64,000 bases of DNA from Azonexus fungiphilus (GTDB taxonomy: Bacteria; Pseudomonadota; Gammaproteobacteria; Burkholderiales; Rhodocyclaceae). Within the stretch, counting starts at the first letter, position 1; each line of letters starts with the position of its first letter. The notes under the pieces were generated by a model. The model was not told the DNA's origin, searched no databases, and worked only from the letters and a program-made list of their open reading frames with translations. The DNA is taken from contig NZ_RBXP01000016.1 in the NCBI RefSeq assembly GCF_003634965.1, positions 166,935 through 230,934 on the forward strand, written 5' to 3'. Below, piece after piece: positions 29,678 through 43,412 of the stretch. A program made the position numbers and the translations under genes.

Positions 29678-30103
29678 TCAGTGGGTGTGCTTGCGCAGAC
29701 GCTGGATGGCCTGCAGCTGGGCGATGGCTTCGGCCAGCTCGGCTTCCGCCGCGGCGTAATCCATCTCTGCCTGGCGGTTGGCCAGTGCTTCCTCGGCGTG
29801 CTTCTTGGCTTCCAGTGCCTTGGCCTCATCGAGGTCATGGGCACGAATCGCGGTATCCGCCAACACGGTGATCATGTTGGGTTGGACTTCCAGCATGCCG
29901 CCGGAGACATACACCAGTTCGAACTCGCTCTGGTCCGGCACCTTCAGACGAATGGTGCCGGGCTTGATGCGGGTCAACAGCGGGGTATGTTGCGGCAGGA
30001 TGCCGAGTTCCCCGGCTTCGCCAGGGAACACTGCGATTTCCACCAGGCCGGAGAAAATCGATTCTTCGGCACTGACGACATCACAATGAACGGTCATAAC
30101 CAT
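29678..30103 (-). CDS. atpC: ATP synthase epsilon subunit
   Basis: The epsilon subunit of the F1 central stalk couples rotation to catalysis and can inhibit ATP hydrolysis. The 141-residue protein has the N-terminal beta-barrel ([43 protein letters not shown]) and a two-helix C-terminal domain. It is the last gene of the atpIBEFHAGDC operon, ending at a bidirectional terminator. Confidence 0.97.
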   Translation of the reverse strand: MVMTVHCDVVSAEESIFSGLVEIAVFPGEAGELGILPQHTPLLTRIKPGTIRLKVPDQSEFELVYVSGGMLEVQPNMITVLADTAIRAHDLDEAKALEAKKHAEEALANRQAEMDYAAAEAELAEAIAQLQAIQRLRKHTH

Positions 30104-30128
30104 TACTGGCTCCTATGCTGAGGCCGCA

Positions 30129-32433
<2,305 letters not shown>

Positions 32434-32448
32434 GGCGTTCTCCTAAGA

Positions 32449-33987
32449 TCAGGCCCAGGTGCTCTTGAAAGCCTGGATGCCGGCAGCCAGTGCCTTTTCG
32501 GTATCACCGCTCAGATCGGCCGACGATTCCATGGTGTTCATGACTTCGCCGTGGTTCGACTTGAGGTAGCTGATCATGGCCTTTTCGCATTCGAGTGCGC
32601 GCTTGACTTCGACATCGTCGAAGTAGCCCTTGTCGGCTGCGTACAGCGTGACGGCCATTTCGGAGATGCTCATCGGCGCGTACTGCGGCTGCTTCATCAG
32701 TTCGGTGACCAGACGACCGCGCTCGAGCTGCTTGCGGGTGGCTTCGTCGAGATCGGAGGCGAACTGGGCGAAGGCCGCGAGTTCGCGGTACTGGGCCAGG
32801 GCCAGACGGACACCGCCGCCGAGCTTCTTGATCAGCTTGGTCTGGGCAGCGCCACCGACGCGCGACACCGAGATACCGGCGTTGATCGCAGGGCGGATAC
32901 CGGCGTTGAACAGGTCGGTTTCCAGGAAGATCTGGCCGTCGGTGATCGAGATCACGTTGGTCGGAACGAAGGCGGAAACGTCACCGGCTTGCGTTTCGAT
33001 GACCGGCAGCGCGGTCAGCGAACCGCTCTTGCCCGTCACGGCGCCGTTGGTGAACTTCTCGACCCATTCCTCGGAGACGCGGGCTGCGCGTTCCAGCAGG
33101 CGGGAGTGGAGATAGAAGACGTCGCCCGGGTAGGCTTCACGGCCCGGCGGACGGCGCAGCAGCAGGGAAACCTGACGGTAGCCCCAGGCTTGCTTGGTCA
33201 GATCGTCATAAACGATCAGCGCATCCTGGCCACGGTCGCGGAAGTACTCGCCCATCGTGCAGCCGGCGTACGGAGCCAGGTACTGCAGTGCAGCGGATTC
33301 CGAAGCGGAAGCGGCGACGACGATGGTGTATTCCATGGCGCCATGCTCTTCGAGCTTGCGCACGACGTTGGCGATGGTGGAAGCCTTCTGGCCGACGGCA
33401 ACATAGACACAGAAGAGGTTCTTGCCCTTCTGGTTGATGATCGCATCGACGGCGACGGCGGTCTTGCCGGTCTGGCGGTCGCCGATGATCAGTTCGCGCT
33501 GGCCACGGCCAACCGGAACCATCGAGTCGACGCACTTCAGGCCGGTCTGCACCGGCTGCGAAACCGACTTACGCCAGATGACGCCCGGGGCAACCTTTTC
33601 CAGCTTGTCGGTTTCCTTGGCGTTGATCGGGCCCTTGCCGTCGATCGGCTGACCGAGGGTATTGACCACGCGACCGAGGAGTTCCGGACCGACTGGCACT
33701 TCCAGAATGCGACCGGTCGTCTTGACGACGTCGCCTTCGGAGATGTGGTTGTATTCGCCCAGGATAACGGCGCCGACGGAGTCGCGCTCGAGGTTGAGAG
33801 CCATGCCGATGGTGTTGCCGGGGAACTCCAGCATTTCGCCTTGCATGACGTCCTGCAAGCCATGCACGCGGCAGATACCGTCGGTGACGGAAACCACGGT
33901 GCCCTGCGTGCGCACTTCCGATGCGCCTTGCAGGTTCTGGATCTTGCTCTTGATCAGTTCAGAAATTTCGGAAGGATTCAACTGCAT
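32449..33987 (-). CDS. atpA: ATP synthase alpha subunit
   Basis: This is the non-catalytic nucleotide-binding F1 subunit. The 512-residue protein has the N-terminal [16 protein letters not shown], Walker [10 protein letters not shown] (about 169-177), [17 protein letters not shown] and the arginine-finger region with [11 protein letters not shown]. Standard length and operon position between atpH and atpG. Confidence 0.98.
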   Translation of the reverse strand: MQLNPSEISELIKSKIQNLQGASEVRTQGTVVSVTDGICRVHGLQDVMQGEMLEFPGNTIGMALNLERDSVGAVILGEYNHISEGDVVKTTGRILEVPVGPELLGRVVNTLGQPIDGKGPINAKETDKLEKVAPGVIWRKSVSQPVQTGLKCVDSMVPVGRGQRELIIGDRQTGKTAVAVDAIINQKGKNLFCVYVAVGQKASTIANVVRKLEEHGAMEYTIVVAASASESAALQYLAPYAGCTMGEYFRDRGQDALIVYDDLTKQAWGYRQVSLLLRRPPGREAYPGDVFYLHSRLLERAARVSEEWVEKFTNGAVTGKSGSLTALPVIETQAGDVSAFVPTNVISITDGQIFLETDLFNAGIRPAINAGISVSRVGGAAQTKLIKKLGGGVRLALAQYRELAAFAQFASDLDEATRKQLERGRLVTELMKQPQYAPMSISEMAVTLYAADKGYFDDVEVKRALECEKAMISYLKSNHGEVMNTMESSADLSGDTEKALAAGIQAFKSTWA

Positions 33988-33996
33988 GAAAATCTC

Positions 33997-34530
33997 CTAG
34001 TTGTTCAGTGCCACGGCCATCGCGTCGAGTTTGCCGCGGACTGAAGCATCCAGCATCTGGTCACCGACGGTGACCCGCACACCACCGATCAGGCTCGGGT
34101 CGACTTCGACGCGGGCGGTCAGGCGGGTTCCGAAACGGGGTTCCAGTTGCTGCATCAGGGCAGCGATCTGGGCGTCGTCAATCGGGAATGCGGAGTACAC
34201 CACCGCCTCCTGGACCCCTTCTTCCTGGCTACGGGCCAGATCGAAAAGCCGGGAAACCTCCGGCAGGAGTGCGAGACGCCGGTTTTCTGCGAGGGTACGA
34301 ACGAAATTGGCGAGAATCGGGTCGCTGTCGTCGGACAGCGAAATGAACAATTCTGCAATCTGTTCAGCGGAGAGCCGGGGATTGCCCATGACCTGAGCCA
34401 TGTCCCCGTCCTGGGCGATCAGCGCCAGCCGTTGCAGGCGCTGCGACCAGATGCCCTGTGCCCCGCTTTCCTTGGCCAGCTTGAAAGCGGCGTCGGCGTA
34501 GGGGCGAGCGATGGTGACGGATTCAGCCAT
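33997..34530 (-). CDS. atpH: ATP synthase delta subunit
   Basis: The delta subunit joins the F1 head to the peripheral stalk. The 177-residue protein has the six-helix N-terminal domain (TIARPYADAAFKLAKESGAQ) and a C-terminal domain with the family motif DPSLIGGVRVTVGDQMLDASVRGKL. It lies 5 bp after atpF and 9 bp before atpA. Confidence 0.97.
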   Translation of the reverse strand: MAESVTIARPYADAAFKLAKESGAQGIWSQRLQRLALIAQDGDMAQVMGNPRLSAEQIAELFISLSDDSDPILANFVRTLAENRRLALLPEVSRLFDLARSQEEGVQEAVVYSAFPIDDAQIAALMQQLEPRFGTRLTARVEVDPSLIGGVRVTVGDQMLDASVRGKLDAMAVALNN

Positions 34531-34535
34531 AAGCT

Positions 34536-35006
34536 TTACAGATCCTGTTTGATCGTGGCCAGAATGTCGGAATGAGCCTGGGCGTTGATCTCGCGGCGCA
34601 GAATCTGCTCGGCGCCGGTGACCACCAGGGCAGCGACCTGCTCGCGCAGCTGTTCCTTGGCACGGACCGCTTCCTGTTCGATTTCGGCCTTGGCACCAGC
34701 GACGATGCGGTCGGCTTCGGCCTTGGCGTTCGCCTTGGCTTCCTCGATCAGTTGGGCGCCGCGCTTTTCAGCGTTGGCGATCAGTTCGGCAGCCTTTTCC
34801 TTGCCTTCACGGAGGGCTTCCGTGGAACGCTTGGTGGCCAGTTCGAGATCCTGCTTGCCGCGCTCGGCGGCAGCCAGACCATCCGCGATCTTCTTCGCAC
34901 GCTCGTCGAGCGCCTTCACAATGGGGGGCCACACGAATTGCATCGTGAACCACGCCAGAATGAAGAACACAACGAGCTGTGCAAACAACGTTGCGTTCAG
35001 ATTCAC
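34536..35006 (-). CDS. atpF: ATP synthase b subunit
   Basis: The peripheral stalk protein. The 156-residue product has one N-terminal transmembrane helix ([21 protein letters not shown]) and a long charged helix rich in Ala, Glu and Lys that dimerises. Only one b-type gene is present, so the stalk is presumably a homodimer. Confidence 0.97.
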   Translation of the reverse strand: MNLNATLFAQLVVFFILAWFTMQFVWPPIVKALDERAKKIADGLAAAERGKQDLELATKRSTEALREGKEKAAELIANAEKRGAQLIEEAKANAKAEADRIVAGAKAEIEQEAVRAKEQLREQVAALVVTGAEQILRREINAQAHSDILATIKQDL

Positions 35007-35047
35007 GGTTCTAGTCCTCTTCTAAAGGGTTGATCGAAGAGGATCGA

Positions 35048-35308
<261 letters not shown>

Positions 35309-35375
35309 CTAAGTTTAAGTAATGAAAAGGTAAGGCTAAAACAGGGTTACTACAGTGAAATCTGCTGGGTGATGC

Positions 35376-36544
<1,169 letters not shown>

Positions 36545-36585
36545 GGTGTTTGCAATCCTTGTCCGGCTGTGCCACACAGACCTAA

Positions 36586-36615
36586 ATGATACAAGAGTTC
36601 AAAAATTACCGTCAA
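36586..36615 (-). promoter_or_regulatory. sigma70 promoter of the atp operon
   Basis: On the minus strand TTGACG (36610-36615) and TATCAT (36586-36591) are separated by 18 bp. The transcript would begin near 36579, about 35 bp before the atpI ATG. The flanks are AT-rich compared with the surroundings. Confidence 0.75.
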
Positions 36616-36660
36616 TGAAAATTAAGGGTTTACCGCAATGCAGCAATCGCCGGAAACCGC

Positions 36661-37512
36661 TTAGCGAAGCCGTCCGAGGATACCCTCGAGTTGTTCGAGG
36701 TCACCGAATTCGATGGTGATCTTGCCGGCCCCCTTCTTGTTGCTGCGGATGGCGACAGTGGCACCGACGGCGTCGGAAATTTCTTCCTGCAGGCGCAGCA
36801 GGTCGCGGTCGACCGGTGGCGTTGCGCCCTGCTTCGGCGGATTGACGATCTGCTGGACGAGGCGTTCGGCTTCACGCACCGACAGGCCTTTCTGGACGAT
36901 GCGCTGGGCCACCGCGACCTGCTGGGCGCCCGGCAGCGGCAGCAGGGCACGGGCGTGGCCCATGTCGAGCTTGCCGGTCATCAGCAGTTCCTGCACCGGC
37001 GCCGCCAGCTGCAGCAGGCGGAGCAGGTTGGAGGCGGCCGGACGCGAGCGGCCGACGGCGTCGGCGGCTTGCTGGTGGGTCAGGCCGAATTCGTCGATCA
37101 GGCGCTGCAGGCCCTGGGCTTCCTCGAGCGGATTGAGGTTTTCGCGCTGGATGTTCTCGATCAGCGCCATCGCCAGCGCCTGTTCGTCGGGGATGCCGCG
37201 CACCAGCACCGGCACTTCGGCGAGGCCGGCCAGTTGCGAGGCGCGCCAGCGGCGTTCGCCGGCGACGATCTCGTAGCGCTCGGCGCCCGGCGTCTTGTCG
37301 ACGGCGCGCACCAGGATCGGCTGCATCACGCCCTGGGCCTTGATCGAGGCCGCCAGCTCGGCCAGCGAGTCCTGGTCCATCTGGGTGCGCGGCTGGTATT
37401 TCCCGGGTTTCAGCCGGTCGACCGGGAGATTGCGCAGTTCGTCGTCGGCCTTGGCATCGCTGCCGGCGAGCAGCGCGTCCAGACCGCGTCCCAACCCCTT
37501 GAATTTGCTCAT
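36661..37512 (-). CDS. parB: chromosome partitioning protein ParB
   Basis: ParB is a CTPase clamp that loads at parS and spreads on origin-proximal DNA. The 283-residue protein has the N-terminal KFKGLGRGLDALL that contacts ParA, the CTP-binding GERRWRASQLAG motif, ALIENIQRENLNPLEEA, the helix-turn-helix LTHQQAADAVGRSRPAASNLLRLL, and a C-terminal dimerisation domain. It overlaps the parA stop by 4 bp. Two parS-like sites are in this window. Confidence 0.97.
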   Translation of the reverse strand: MSKFKGLGRGLDALLAGSDAKADDELRNLPVDRLKPGKYQPRTQMDQDSLAELAASIKAQGVMQPILVRAVDKTPGAERYEIVAGERRWRASQLAGLAEVPVLVRGIPDEQALAMALIENIQRENLNPLEEAQGLQRLIDEFGLTHQQAADAVGRSRPAASNLLRLLQLAAPVQELLMTGKLDMGHARALLPLPGAQQVAVAQRIVQKGLSVREAERLVQQIVNPPKQGATPPVDRDLLRLQEEISDAVGATVAIRSNKKGAGKITIEFGDLEQLEGILGRLR

Positions 37513-38270
37513 TTGGCGGTCCTTTCAAGAATTTCCTGGGCGAGCGCGCTGTAGGCCTGCGCGCCCTTCGAGTTTTTGTCAAAAGCGATGACCGGCTTGC
37601 CGTACGACGGCGCTTCGGCCAGGCGCACGTTGCGCGGCACGATGGTCTTGTAGACCTTGTCGCCGAAGTGGCTTTCGAGCTCGTTCGAAACCTGCTGGGT
37701 GAGCGTGCTCTGGCCGTTGTACATGGTTCGCAGCAGGCCTTCGACCTCGAGCCGAGAATTCAGGTGGTGACGTACCTTGCGCAGTGTTTCGACGAGGTCG
37801 GACAGGCCTTCGAGCGCGTAGTACTCGCATTGCATCGGGATCAGCACCGAATCGGCGGCAACCAGCGCGTTGACCGTCAGCATGTTGAGTGCCGGCGGGC
37901 AGTCGATGAGGACGAAGTCGTATTCGTCGTGGTTCTGCTGCAAGGCGTTCTTGAGCCGGTATTCGCGCTGTTCGAGTTCGATCAGCTCGACCTCGGCGCC
38001 GGCCAGTTCGCGGTTGGCGGGCAGGATGTCGAAAGCGAAGTCGGTCTTGATGCAGACCTCGGTCAGTGTCGCGGCACCGATCAGCAACTGGTAGACGGTC
38101 GGCAGCGCTTCCTTCTTGGTGATGCCGGCGCCGGTCGTCGCGTTGCCTTGCGGGTCCATGTCGATCAGCAGCACGCGCTGACCTTCGGCACCGAGCGAGG
38201 CGGCGAGGTTGACGGCGGTGGTCGTCTTGCCGACGCCGCCCTTCTGGTTGGTGATGGCGAGTACTTTCAT
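37509..38270 (-). CDS. parA: chromosome partitioning ATPase ParA
   Basis: ParA is a deviant Walker ATPase that moves ParB-parS complexes over the nucleoid. The 253-residue protein has the deviant Walker [16 protein letters not shown] (about 10-24), [14 protein letters not shown] and the [18 protein letters not shown] motif. It overlaps rsmG by 4 bp. The order mnmG-rsmG-parA-parB is typical near the replication origin. Confidence 0.97.
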   Translation of the reverse strand: MKVLAITNQKGGVGKTTTAVNLAASLGAEGQRVLLIDMDPQGNATTGAGITKKEALPTVYQLLIGAATLTEVCIKTDFAFDILPANRELAGAEVELIELEQREYRLKNALQQNHDEYDFVLIDCPPALNMLTVNALVAADSVLIPMQCEYYALEGLSDLVETLRKVRHHLNSRLEVEGLLRTMYNGQSTLTQQVSNELESHFGDKVYKTIVPRNVRLAEAPSYGKPVIAFDKNSKGAQAYSALAQEILERTAK

Positions 38271-38884
38271 TGGCCCGCTTTCAGGATGATCAGATGTCTT
38301 TCGGCGTCCAGTCCGGGTACGGACAAGGGAACGATGCGGTCGACGACGATGTCGGCCGGCAGGGCGGCGATCTCGTCATCGGGGCGGACGCCCTTCATGG
38401 CCAGCCAGCGGCCGCCGGGGGCCAGCAGGTGGCGGGTGAGTTCGATGAAGAGCTTGAGTTCGGCGAAGGCGCGCGAACTGATCTGCGCGTACTGGCCGGT
38501 CATTTCCTCGACTCGGGCATGGTCGACCGCAACATTCTTCAAGCCGAGCTGGATCGCCGCCTGTTGCAGGAAGGTCGCCTTCTTCTGCACGGTGTCGACC
38601 ATGCGCACCGCCAGTTGCGGCCGGGCGATGGCCAGCGGGATGCCGGGCAGGCCGCCGCCGGAGCCGACGTCGAGCAAGGCGCCATCGCCGACATGCGGGA
38701 GGATCGCCAGCGAATCGAGCAGGTGGTGCGAGATGGCTTGTTCCGGATCGCGCAGCGCGGTCAGGTTGTAGGTCTTGTTCCACTTGAGCAGCAGGTCGCG
38801 GAAGGCGAGCAGCTGCTGCTGGGTGGTGTCGGGCAGGTCGAGGCCGAGTTCGGCGAGACCGCTGGCGAGGGTGATCGAGCTCAT
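38267..38884 (-). CDS. rsmG: 16S rRNA (guanine527-N7)-methyltransferase RsmG
   Basis: RsmG methylates G527 of 16S rRNA. The 205-residue protein has the family segment [18 protein letters not shown], the SAM motif [31 protein letters not shown] and [12 protein letters not shown]. It is coupled by 4-bp overlaps to mnmG upstream and parA downstream. Confidence 0.97.
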   Translation of the reverse strand: MSSITLASGLAELGLDLPDTTQQQLLAFRDLLLKWNKTYNLTALRDPEQAISHHLLDSLAILPHVGDGALLDVGSGGGLPGIPLAIARPQLAVRMVDTVQKKATFLQQAAIQLGLKNVAVDHARVEEMTGQYAQISSRAFAELKLFIELTRHLLAPGGRWLAMKGVRPDDEIAALPADIVVDRIVPLSVPGLDAERHLIILKAGQ

Positions 38885-40779
38885 GCGGCGTGCGACAGCT
38901 TGAGGCGCTTCAGGTGGATCAGCAGCAGCGAGATCGCTGCCGGTGTCAGGCCCTGGATGCGCGAGGCCTGACCGATGGTCTGCGGCTTGTGCTGGTTGAG
39001 CTTCTGCTTGACCTCGTTGGACAGGCCGGCGACGGTCGCATAGTCGAGATCGGCCGGCAGGGCCGTGTTTTCGTAGCTGGCCGATTTGGCGACTTCCTCG
39101 GCCTGGCGGTCGATGTAGCCCTGGTACTTGGCGGAAATCTCGAGCTGTTCGACGACGGCGTCGTCGATGTCCGGTGCGGCTTGCGGTTCACCGTTGATGG
39201 CGAGCGAAATCAGCTCGCGCCAGGCGACTTCCGGACGGCGCAGCAGCTCGAACAGGTTGTATTCGTGCTCGACGGCCTTGCCGAGCACGCGCTGGCAATC
39301 CTCGGTGGTGACGATCTTCGGATTGATCCAGGTCGTCTTCAGTCGCTCCTGTTCGGCGGCGATCGCATCGCGTTTGCGGCAGAAGGCATCCCAGCGCACG
39401 TCGTCGACCAGGCCGAGGGCGCGGCCCTGCTCGGTCAGGCGCAGGTCGGCGTTGTCCTCGCGCAGGGAGAGACGGTACTCGGCGCGGCTGGTGAACATCC
39501 GGTAGGGATCCGAAACGCCGCGCGTGATCAGGTCGTCCACCAGCACGCCGAGGTAGGCCTCGTTGCGCTTCGGGCACCAGTCGTCGCGGCCCTTGACGTA
39601 ATTCACCGCGTTGATGCCGGCGAGCAGGCCCTGTGCCGCGGCTTCCTCGTAGCCGGTGGTGCCGTTGATCTGGCCGGCGAAGAAGAGGCCGCGGATCGCC
39701 TTGGTTTCCAGCGTGTCCTTGAGGCCGCGCGGATCGTAGAAATCGTATTCGATGGCGTAGCCGGGGCGCAGGATGTGCACGTTTTCCATGCCGCGGATCG
39801 AACGCACCAGCGCCAGCTGGATGTCGAAGGGCAGGCTGGTGGACACGCCGTTCGGGTAGATTTCGTGCGTGGTCAGGCCTTCCGGTTCGAGGAAGACGTT
39901 GTGCTGGTTCTTGTCGGCGAAGCGGTGGATCTTGTCCTCGATCGACGGGCAGTAGCGCGGCCCGACGCCTTCGATGACGCCGGTGTACATCGGCGAGCGG
40001 TCGAGCCCGCTGCGGATGATGTCGTGCGTCTTCTCGTTGGTCTCGGTGATCCAGCACGGCAGTTGCTTCGGGTGCTGCGCGGCGTTGCCGAGGAAGGAAA
40101 ACACCGGCAGCGGATCGTCCGAGTGCTGCTCCTCCATCACCGAGAAGTCGATGGTCTTGCCGTCCAGGCGTGGTGGCGTGCCGGTCTTCAGGCGGCCCTG
40201 CGGCAGATTGAGTTCCTTGAGGCGCGCCGCCAGGGAAACTGACGGCGGATCGCCCATGCGCCCGCCGGTGTAGTTCTCCAGCCCGACGTGAATCTTGCCG
40301 TTGAGGAAGGTGCCAGCGGTCAACACCACGGATTCGGCCAAAAAGCGGATGCCGAGCTGGGTGACGGCGCCGCACACCTTGTCGCCTTCGACGATCAGGT
40401 CGTCGCAGGCCTGCGCAAAGATGGTCAGGTTGGGCTGGTTTTCCAGGCGCGTGCGGATCGCCTGCTTGTACAGCACGCGGTCGGCCTGGGCGCGCGTGGC
40501 GCGTACGGCCGGACCCTTGGAGGCGTTCAGGATGCGGAACTGGATGCCGGCCTCGTCGGTGGCTGCGGCCATGGCGCCACCCAGCGCATCGACCTCGCGC
40601 ACCAGATGGCCCTTGCCGATGCCGCCGATCGACGGGTTGCAGCTCATCGCCCCGAGCGTGTCGAGGTTGTGCGTCAGCAGCAGCGTGTTCGCACCGGCCC
40701 GCGCCGCGGCGAGCGCGGCTTCGGTGCCGGCGTGGCCGCCGCCGACGACGATGACATCGAATCGGGTGGGATAGAGCAT
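38881..40779 (-). CDS. mnmG: tRNA uridine-5-carboxymethylaminomethyl modification enzyme MnmG
   Basis: MnmG, with MnmE, modifies wobble uridine 34 in tRNAs. The 632-residue protein has the FAD motif [21 protein letters not shown], the signature [15 protein letters not shown], the catalytic-Cys region [14 protein letters not shown], and the C-terminal domain ending [13 protein letters not shown]. The start at 40779 matches the family. It heads the leftward mnmG-rsmG-parA-parB unit. Confidence 0.98.
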   Translation of the reverse strand: MLYPTRFDVIVVGGGHAGTEAALAAARAGANTLLLTHNLDTLGAMSCNPSIGGIGKGHLVREVDALGGAMAAATDEAGIQFRILNASKGPAVRATRAQADRVLYKQAIRTRLENQPNLTIFAQACDDLIVEGDKVCGAVTQLGIRFLAESVVLTAGTFLNGKIHVGLENYTGGRMGDPPSVSLAARLKELNLPQGRLKTGTPPRLDGKTIDFSVMEEQHSDDPLPVFSFLGNAAQHPKQLPCWITETNEKTHDIIRSGLDRSPMYTGVIEGVGPRYCPSIEDKIHRFADKNQHNVFLEPEGLTTHEIYPNGVSTSLPFDIQLALVRSIRGMENVHILRPGYAIEYDFYDPRGLKDTLETKAIRGLFFAGQINGTTGYEEAAAQGLLAGINAVNYVKGRDDWCPKRNEAYLGVLVDDLITRGVSDPYRMFTSRAEYRLSLREDNADLRLTEQGRALGLVDDVRWDAFCRKRDAIAAEQERLKTTWINPKIVTTEDCQRVLGKAVEHEYNLFELLRRPEVAWRELISLAINGEPQAAPDIDDAVVEQLEISAKYQGYIDRQAEEVAKSASYENTALPADLDYATVAGLSNEVKQKLNQHKPQTIGQASRIQGLTPAAISLLLIHLKRLKLSHAA

Positions 40780-40919
40780 GGGAACGGGAATGTTGCGGCG
40801 CAGTAAGGACCGGCGATTTTACGTCAGGTTGCTGAAAAATCACAGGTTTAGCCGGGTTGACCGTGAGCGTTCCGGGGCTTTCCTTGCTCCGCATGACGTT
40901 CTCCAGTAATTTGCCGGAA

Positions 40920-42632
40920 ATGAACACACAAACGGCCAACAGCCCGGCGGCACTGGACAACGAGGAGATGCTCCTGGTCCTGCACCAGTCCCTGACCAAG
41001 AAGCGCGTCCTGATCGTCGACCGGCACTCGCCGGCCCGCGATTCGCTGCGCCTGATGCTCGGCGCGCTCGGGGTCACCGCGGTGCATGGCGCCGGCAGTT
41101 CGGCCGAGGTGATCCGTCAGGTCAAGGGCAACCGTTTCGACATCATCCTTTCCGATTTCGTCCTCGACGACGGCCGCGACGGCCAGCAACTGCTCGAGGA
41201 ACTGCGCCACGCCCACCTGATCGCGCTCGGCACCGTGTACATGATCATCACCAGCGAGCGCAGCTACACCAATGTCGTCGCGCTCGCCGAACTGGCGCCG
41301 GACGATTACCTGATCAAGCCGTTCACTTCCGAACAACTGCAGGCCCGGCTGGTCCGCGCGATCTACAAGAAGCACGTGCTGCGCAAGATCTACGAGCAGA
41401 TCGAACGCGGTGCGCTGCAGGAAGCGATCGCCGCCTGCGACCGGGTCATCCAGCAGCAGCCGGTGTACCAGTACGACGCGCTGCGCTTCAAGGGCGAGCT
41501 GCTGCACCAGCTTGGGCGCACCGCCGAAGCCGAGGTGGTGTACCGGCGGGTGCTCGAGGGCCGGGTCGTGCCCTGGGCGAAGATGGGGCTGGCGACCGCG
41601 TTGCGCGACCGCAATGCGCTCGAGGAGGCCGAGCAGCTGGCCGACCAGGTCATCCAGGAAGCGCCGGAGTTCCTCTCCGCCTACGATTTCCTGGCCTCCG
41701 TGCACGAGGCCCAGGGAAAGCTCAAGGAGGCCCAGCAGGTCTTGCAGCGGGCTGCCGACGCCTCGCCGCACAACACGCTGCGCCAGCGCCTGGTTGGCGA
41801 CGTCGCCGCCCGCAACAAGGACCTGCTTGCCGCCGAGCGCGCCTATGGCAAGGTCATCGCGCGCAACAAGGGCTCGAGCCTGCGCACCGTGGACGACTAC
41901 GCCAACCTGTCGCGGGTGCTGATCGAGCGCGGCGATGTCGACGCCTCGCGCAAGATCAGCGCCGAGATGAAGCGCGAGTGGCGCGGCGACAAGCAGGCCG
42001 AACTGGCGGCGCTGGTGGCCGAAAGCCTCTGCCTCGATCTCGAGGGCGCTGGCGACAAGGCGCAGGCGATCGTCGCGCAGGCGATCGCGCTGCAGCAGCA
42101 GGTCGATGCCGAGGCCGCCGAGAAAGGCCGTCATGTCTCGCAGCGCCTCAGCGTCGATCTCGCCCACGCCTGCTATGCCACCGGCCATGCCGAGGCGGCA
42201 CAGCAGATCATGCGTCAGGTGGCCGCCGAGAACAACGAGGACCCGCACCTGCTCGACCACATCACCAGCGTCTTCGAGAAGACCGGCCAGCCGGATGCCG
42301 GCCGGGCGCTGCTCGACCAGGTCAGCAAGCAGATCGTCGACCTCAACAACAAGGGCGTCATCGCCGCCCGCAACGGCGACCTCGAGGGTTCGGTCGAGCT
42401 CCTGATCCAGGCCGTCGAGCAGGTGCCCAACCTGCAGTTCCTGGTCAACGCGGCGAAGGCGATCTTCTCGCTGCTCGAGCGCAAGGGCTGGGACAACGAA
42501 CTGGCGGCGCGCGGCCTCGACTACCTGCAGCGCGCCCAGCGCAAGGACCGCAAGAGCCCGAAGGTGGCCTCGGCCCGCGAGCTCTATGTCGCGGTCGCGC
42601 GCAAGCACGGGATCGATATCGATCCCGGCTGA
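40920..42632 (+). CDS. response regulator receiver domain fused to TPR repeats
   Basis: The 570-residue protein has a CheY-like receiver domain (about 27-145) with acidic D34 in LIVDRHS, phospho-acceptor D79 in ILSDFVL and Lys in YLIKPF. About 400 residues of TPR-like helical repeats follow (ALRFKGELLHQLGRTAEAEVVYRRVL, PEFLSAYDFLASVHEAQGKLKEAQQVL). There is no DNA-binding or enzymatic output domain, so it probably acts by protein contacts. No kinase is adjacent. Upstream in-frame ATGs at 40893 and GTG at 40857 are less likely starts; the assignment is not certain. Confidence 0.85.
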   Translation: MNTQTANSPAALDNEEMLLVLHQSLTKKRVLIVDRHSPARDSLRLMLGALGVTAVHGAGSSAEVIRQVKGNRFDIILSDFVLDDGRDGQQLLEELRHAHLIALGTVYMIITSERSYTNVVALAELAPDDYLIKPFTSEQLQARLVRAIYKKHVLRKIYEQIERGALQEAIAACDRVIQQQPVYQYDALRFKGELLHQLGRTAEAEVVYRRVLEGRVVPWAKMGLATALRDRNALEEAEQLADQVIQEAPEFLSAYDFLASVHEAQGKLKEAQQVLQRAADASPHNTLRQRLVGDVAARNKDLLAAERAYGKVIARNKGSSLRTVDDYANLSRVLIERGDVDASRKISAEMKREWRGDKQAELAALVAESLCLDLEGAGDKAQAIVAQAIALQQQVDAEAAEKGRHVSQRLSVDLAHACYATGHAEAAQQIMRQVAAENNEDPHLLDHITSVFEKTGQPDAGRALLDQVSKQIVDLNNKGVIAARNGDLEGSVELLIQAVEQVPNLQFLVNAAKAIFSLLERKGWDNELAARGLDYLQRAQRKDRKSPKVASARELYVAVARKHGIDIDPG

Positions 42633-42644
42633 CGCAGACCCGGC

Positions 42645-43412
42645 CTAGCGGGTCTTGTGGCCGAGGCCGAGATAGGCCTCGATGACGCGCGGATCGGCGG
42701 CCAGTTCGGCGCTCGGGCCGGACAGCGAGACTTCGCCGGTTTCCAGGACGTAGCCGTAGTCGGCGATCTGCAGCGCGGCGCGGGCGTTCTGCTCGACGAG
42801 CAGGATGGCGACGCCGGTCTGCTTGAGCTCGGCGATGATGCGGAAGATTTCCTTGATGATCAGCGGCGCCAGGCCGAGGCTGGGTTCGTCGAGCATCAAG
42901 AGCTTGGGCTTGGCCATCAGGGCGCGGCCCATCGCCAGCATCTGGCGTTCGCCGCCGGACAGCGTGCCGGCCAGCTGGGCACGGCGTTCCTCGAGGCGCG
43001 GGAAGAGCTCGAAGACCTCGTCCATGGTTTCCATCTGGTCGCGGTGGCCGCTGCGGTAGCGATCGAAGGCGCCAAGCAGCAGGTTGTCCTCGACGCTCAT
43101 CTCGGCGAACAGCTCGCGCTTTTCCGGGACCAGCGTCATGCCCTGGCGGACCAGGGTTTCGACTTCGCGCTCGCGGCCCTGGGCGTGGCCCATGTAGACG
43201 ATCTCGCCGGTGGCCGGCAAGAGGCCCATCAGCGAGGCGAGCAGCGTCGTCTTGCCGGCGCCGTTGGGGCCGATCACGGTGACGATCTCGCCGCGGCGGA
43301 TGGTCAGGTCGACGTCGTGCAGCGCCTCGACCTTACCGTAGGCGACGCGCAGGTTCTTCACCTCGAGGATGACCTCGTGGTCGTGCAGGTGCGGATGCTT
43401 GCTCATGCTCAT
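42645..43412 (-). CDS. livF: branched-chain amino acid ABC transporter ATP-binding protein LivF
   Basis: This is one of the two ATPases of the HAAT-family importer. The 255-residue protein has Walker [10 protein letters not shown], the Q-loop [12 protein letters not shown] region, signature [15 protein letters not shown], Walker [12 protein letters not shown] and the switch His region [11 protein letters not shown]. It overlaps the livMG stop by 4 bp and is the last gene of the liv unit. Confidence 0.95.
   Translation of the reverse strand: MSMSKHPHLHDHEVILEVKNLRVAYGKVEALHDVDLTIRRGEIVTVIGPNGAGKTTLLASLMGLLPATGEIVYMGHAQGREREVETLVRQGMTLVPEKRELFAEMSVEDNLLLGAFDRYRSGHRDQMETMDEVFELFPRLEERRAQLAGTLSGGERQMLAMGRALMAKPKLLMLDEPSLGLAPLIIKEIFRIIAELKQTGVAILLVEQNARAALQIADYGYVLETGEVSLSGPSAELAADPRVIEAYLGLGHKTR

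Noticed and set aside
38771-38790. TGTTCCAC near 38776 as a third parS site close to parAB
   Set aside because: Only the left half matches; the right half reads TTGAGC, so it is not palindromic.
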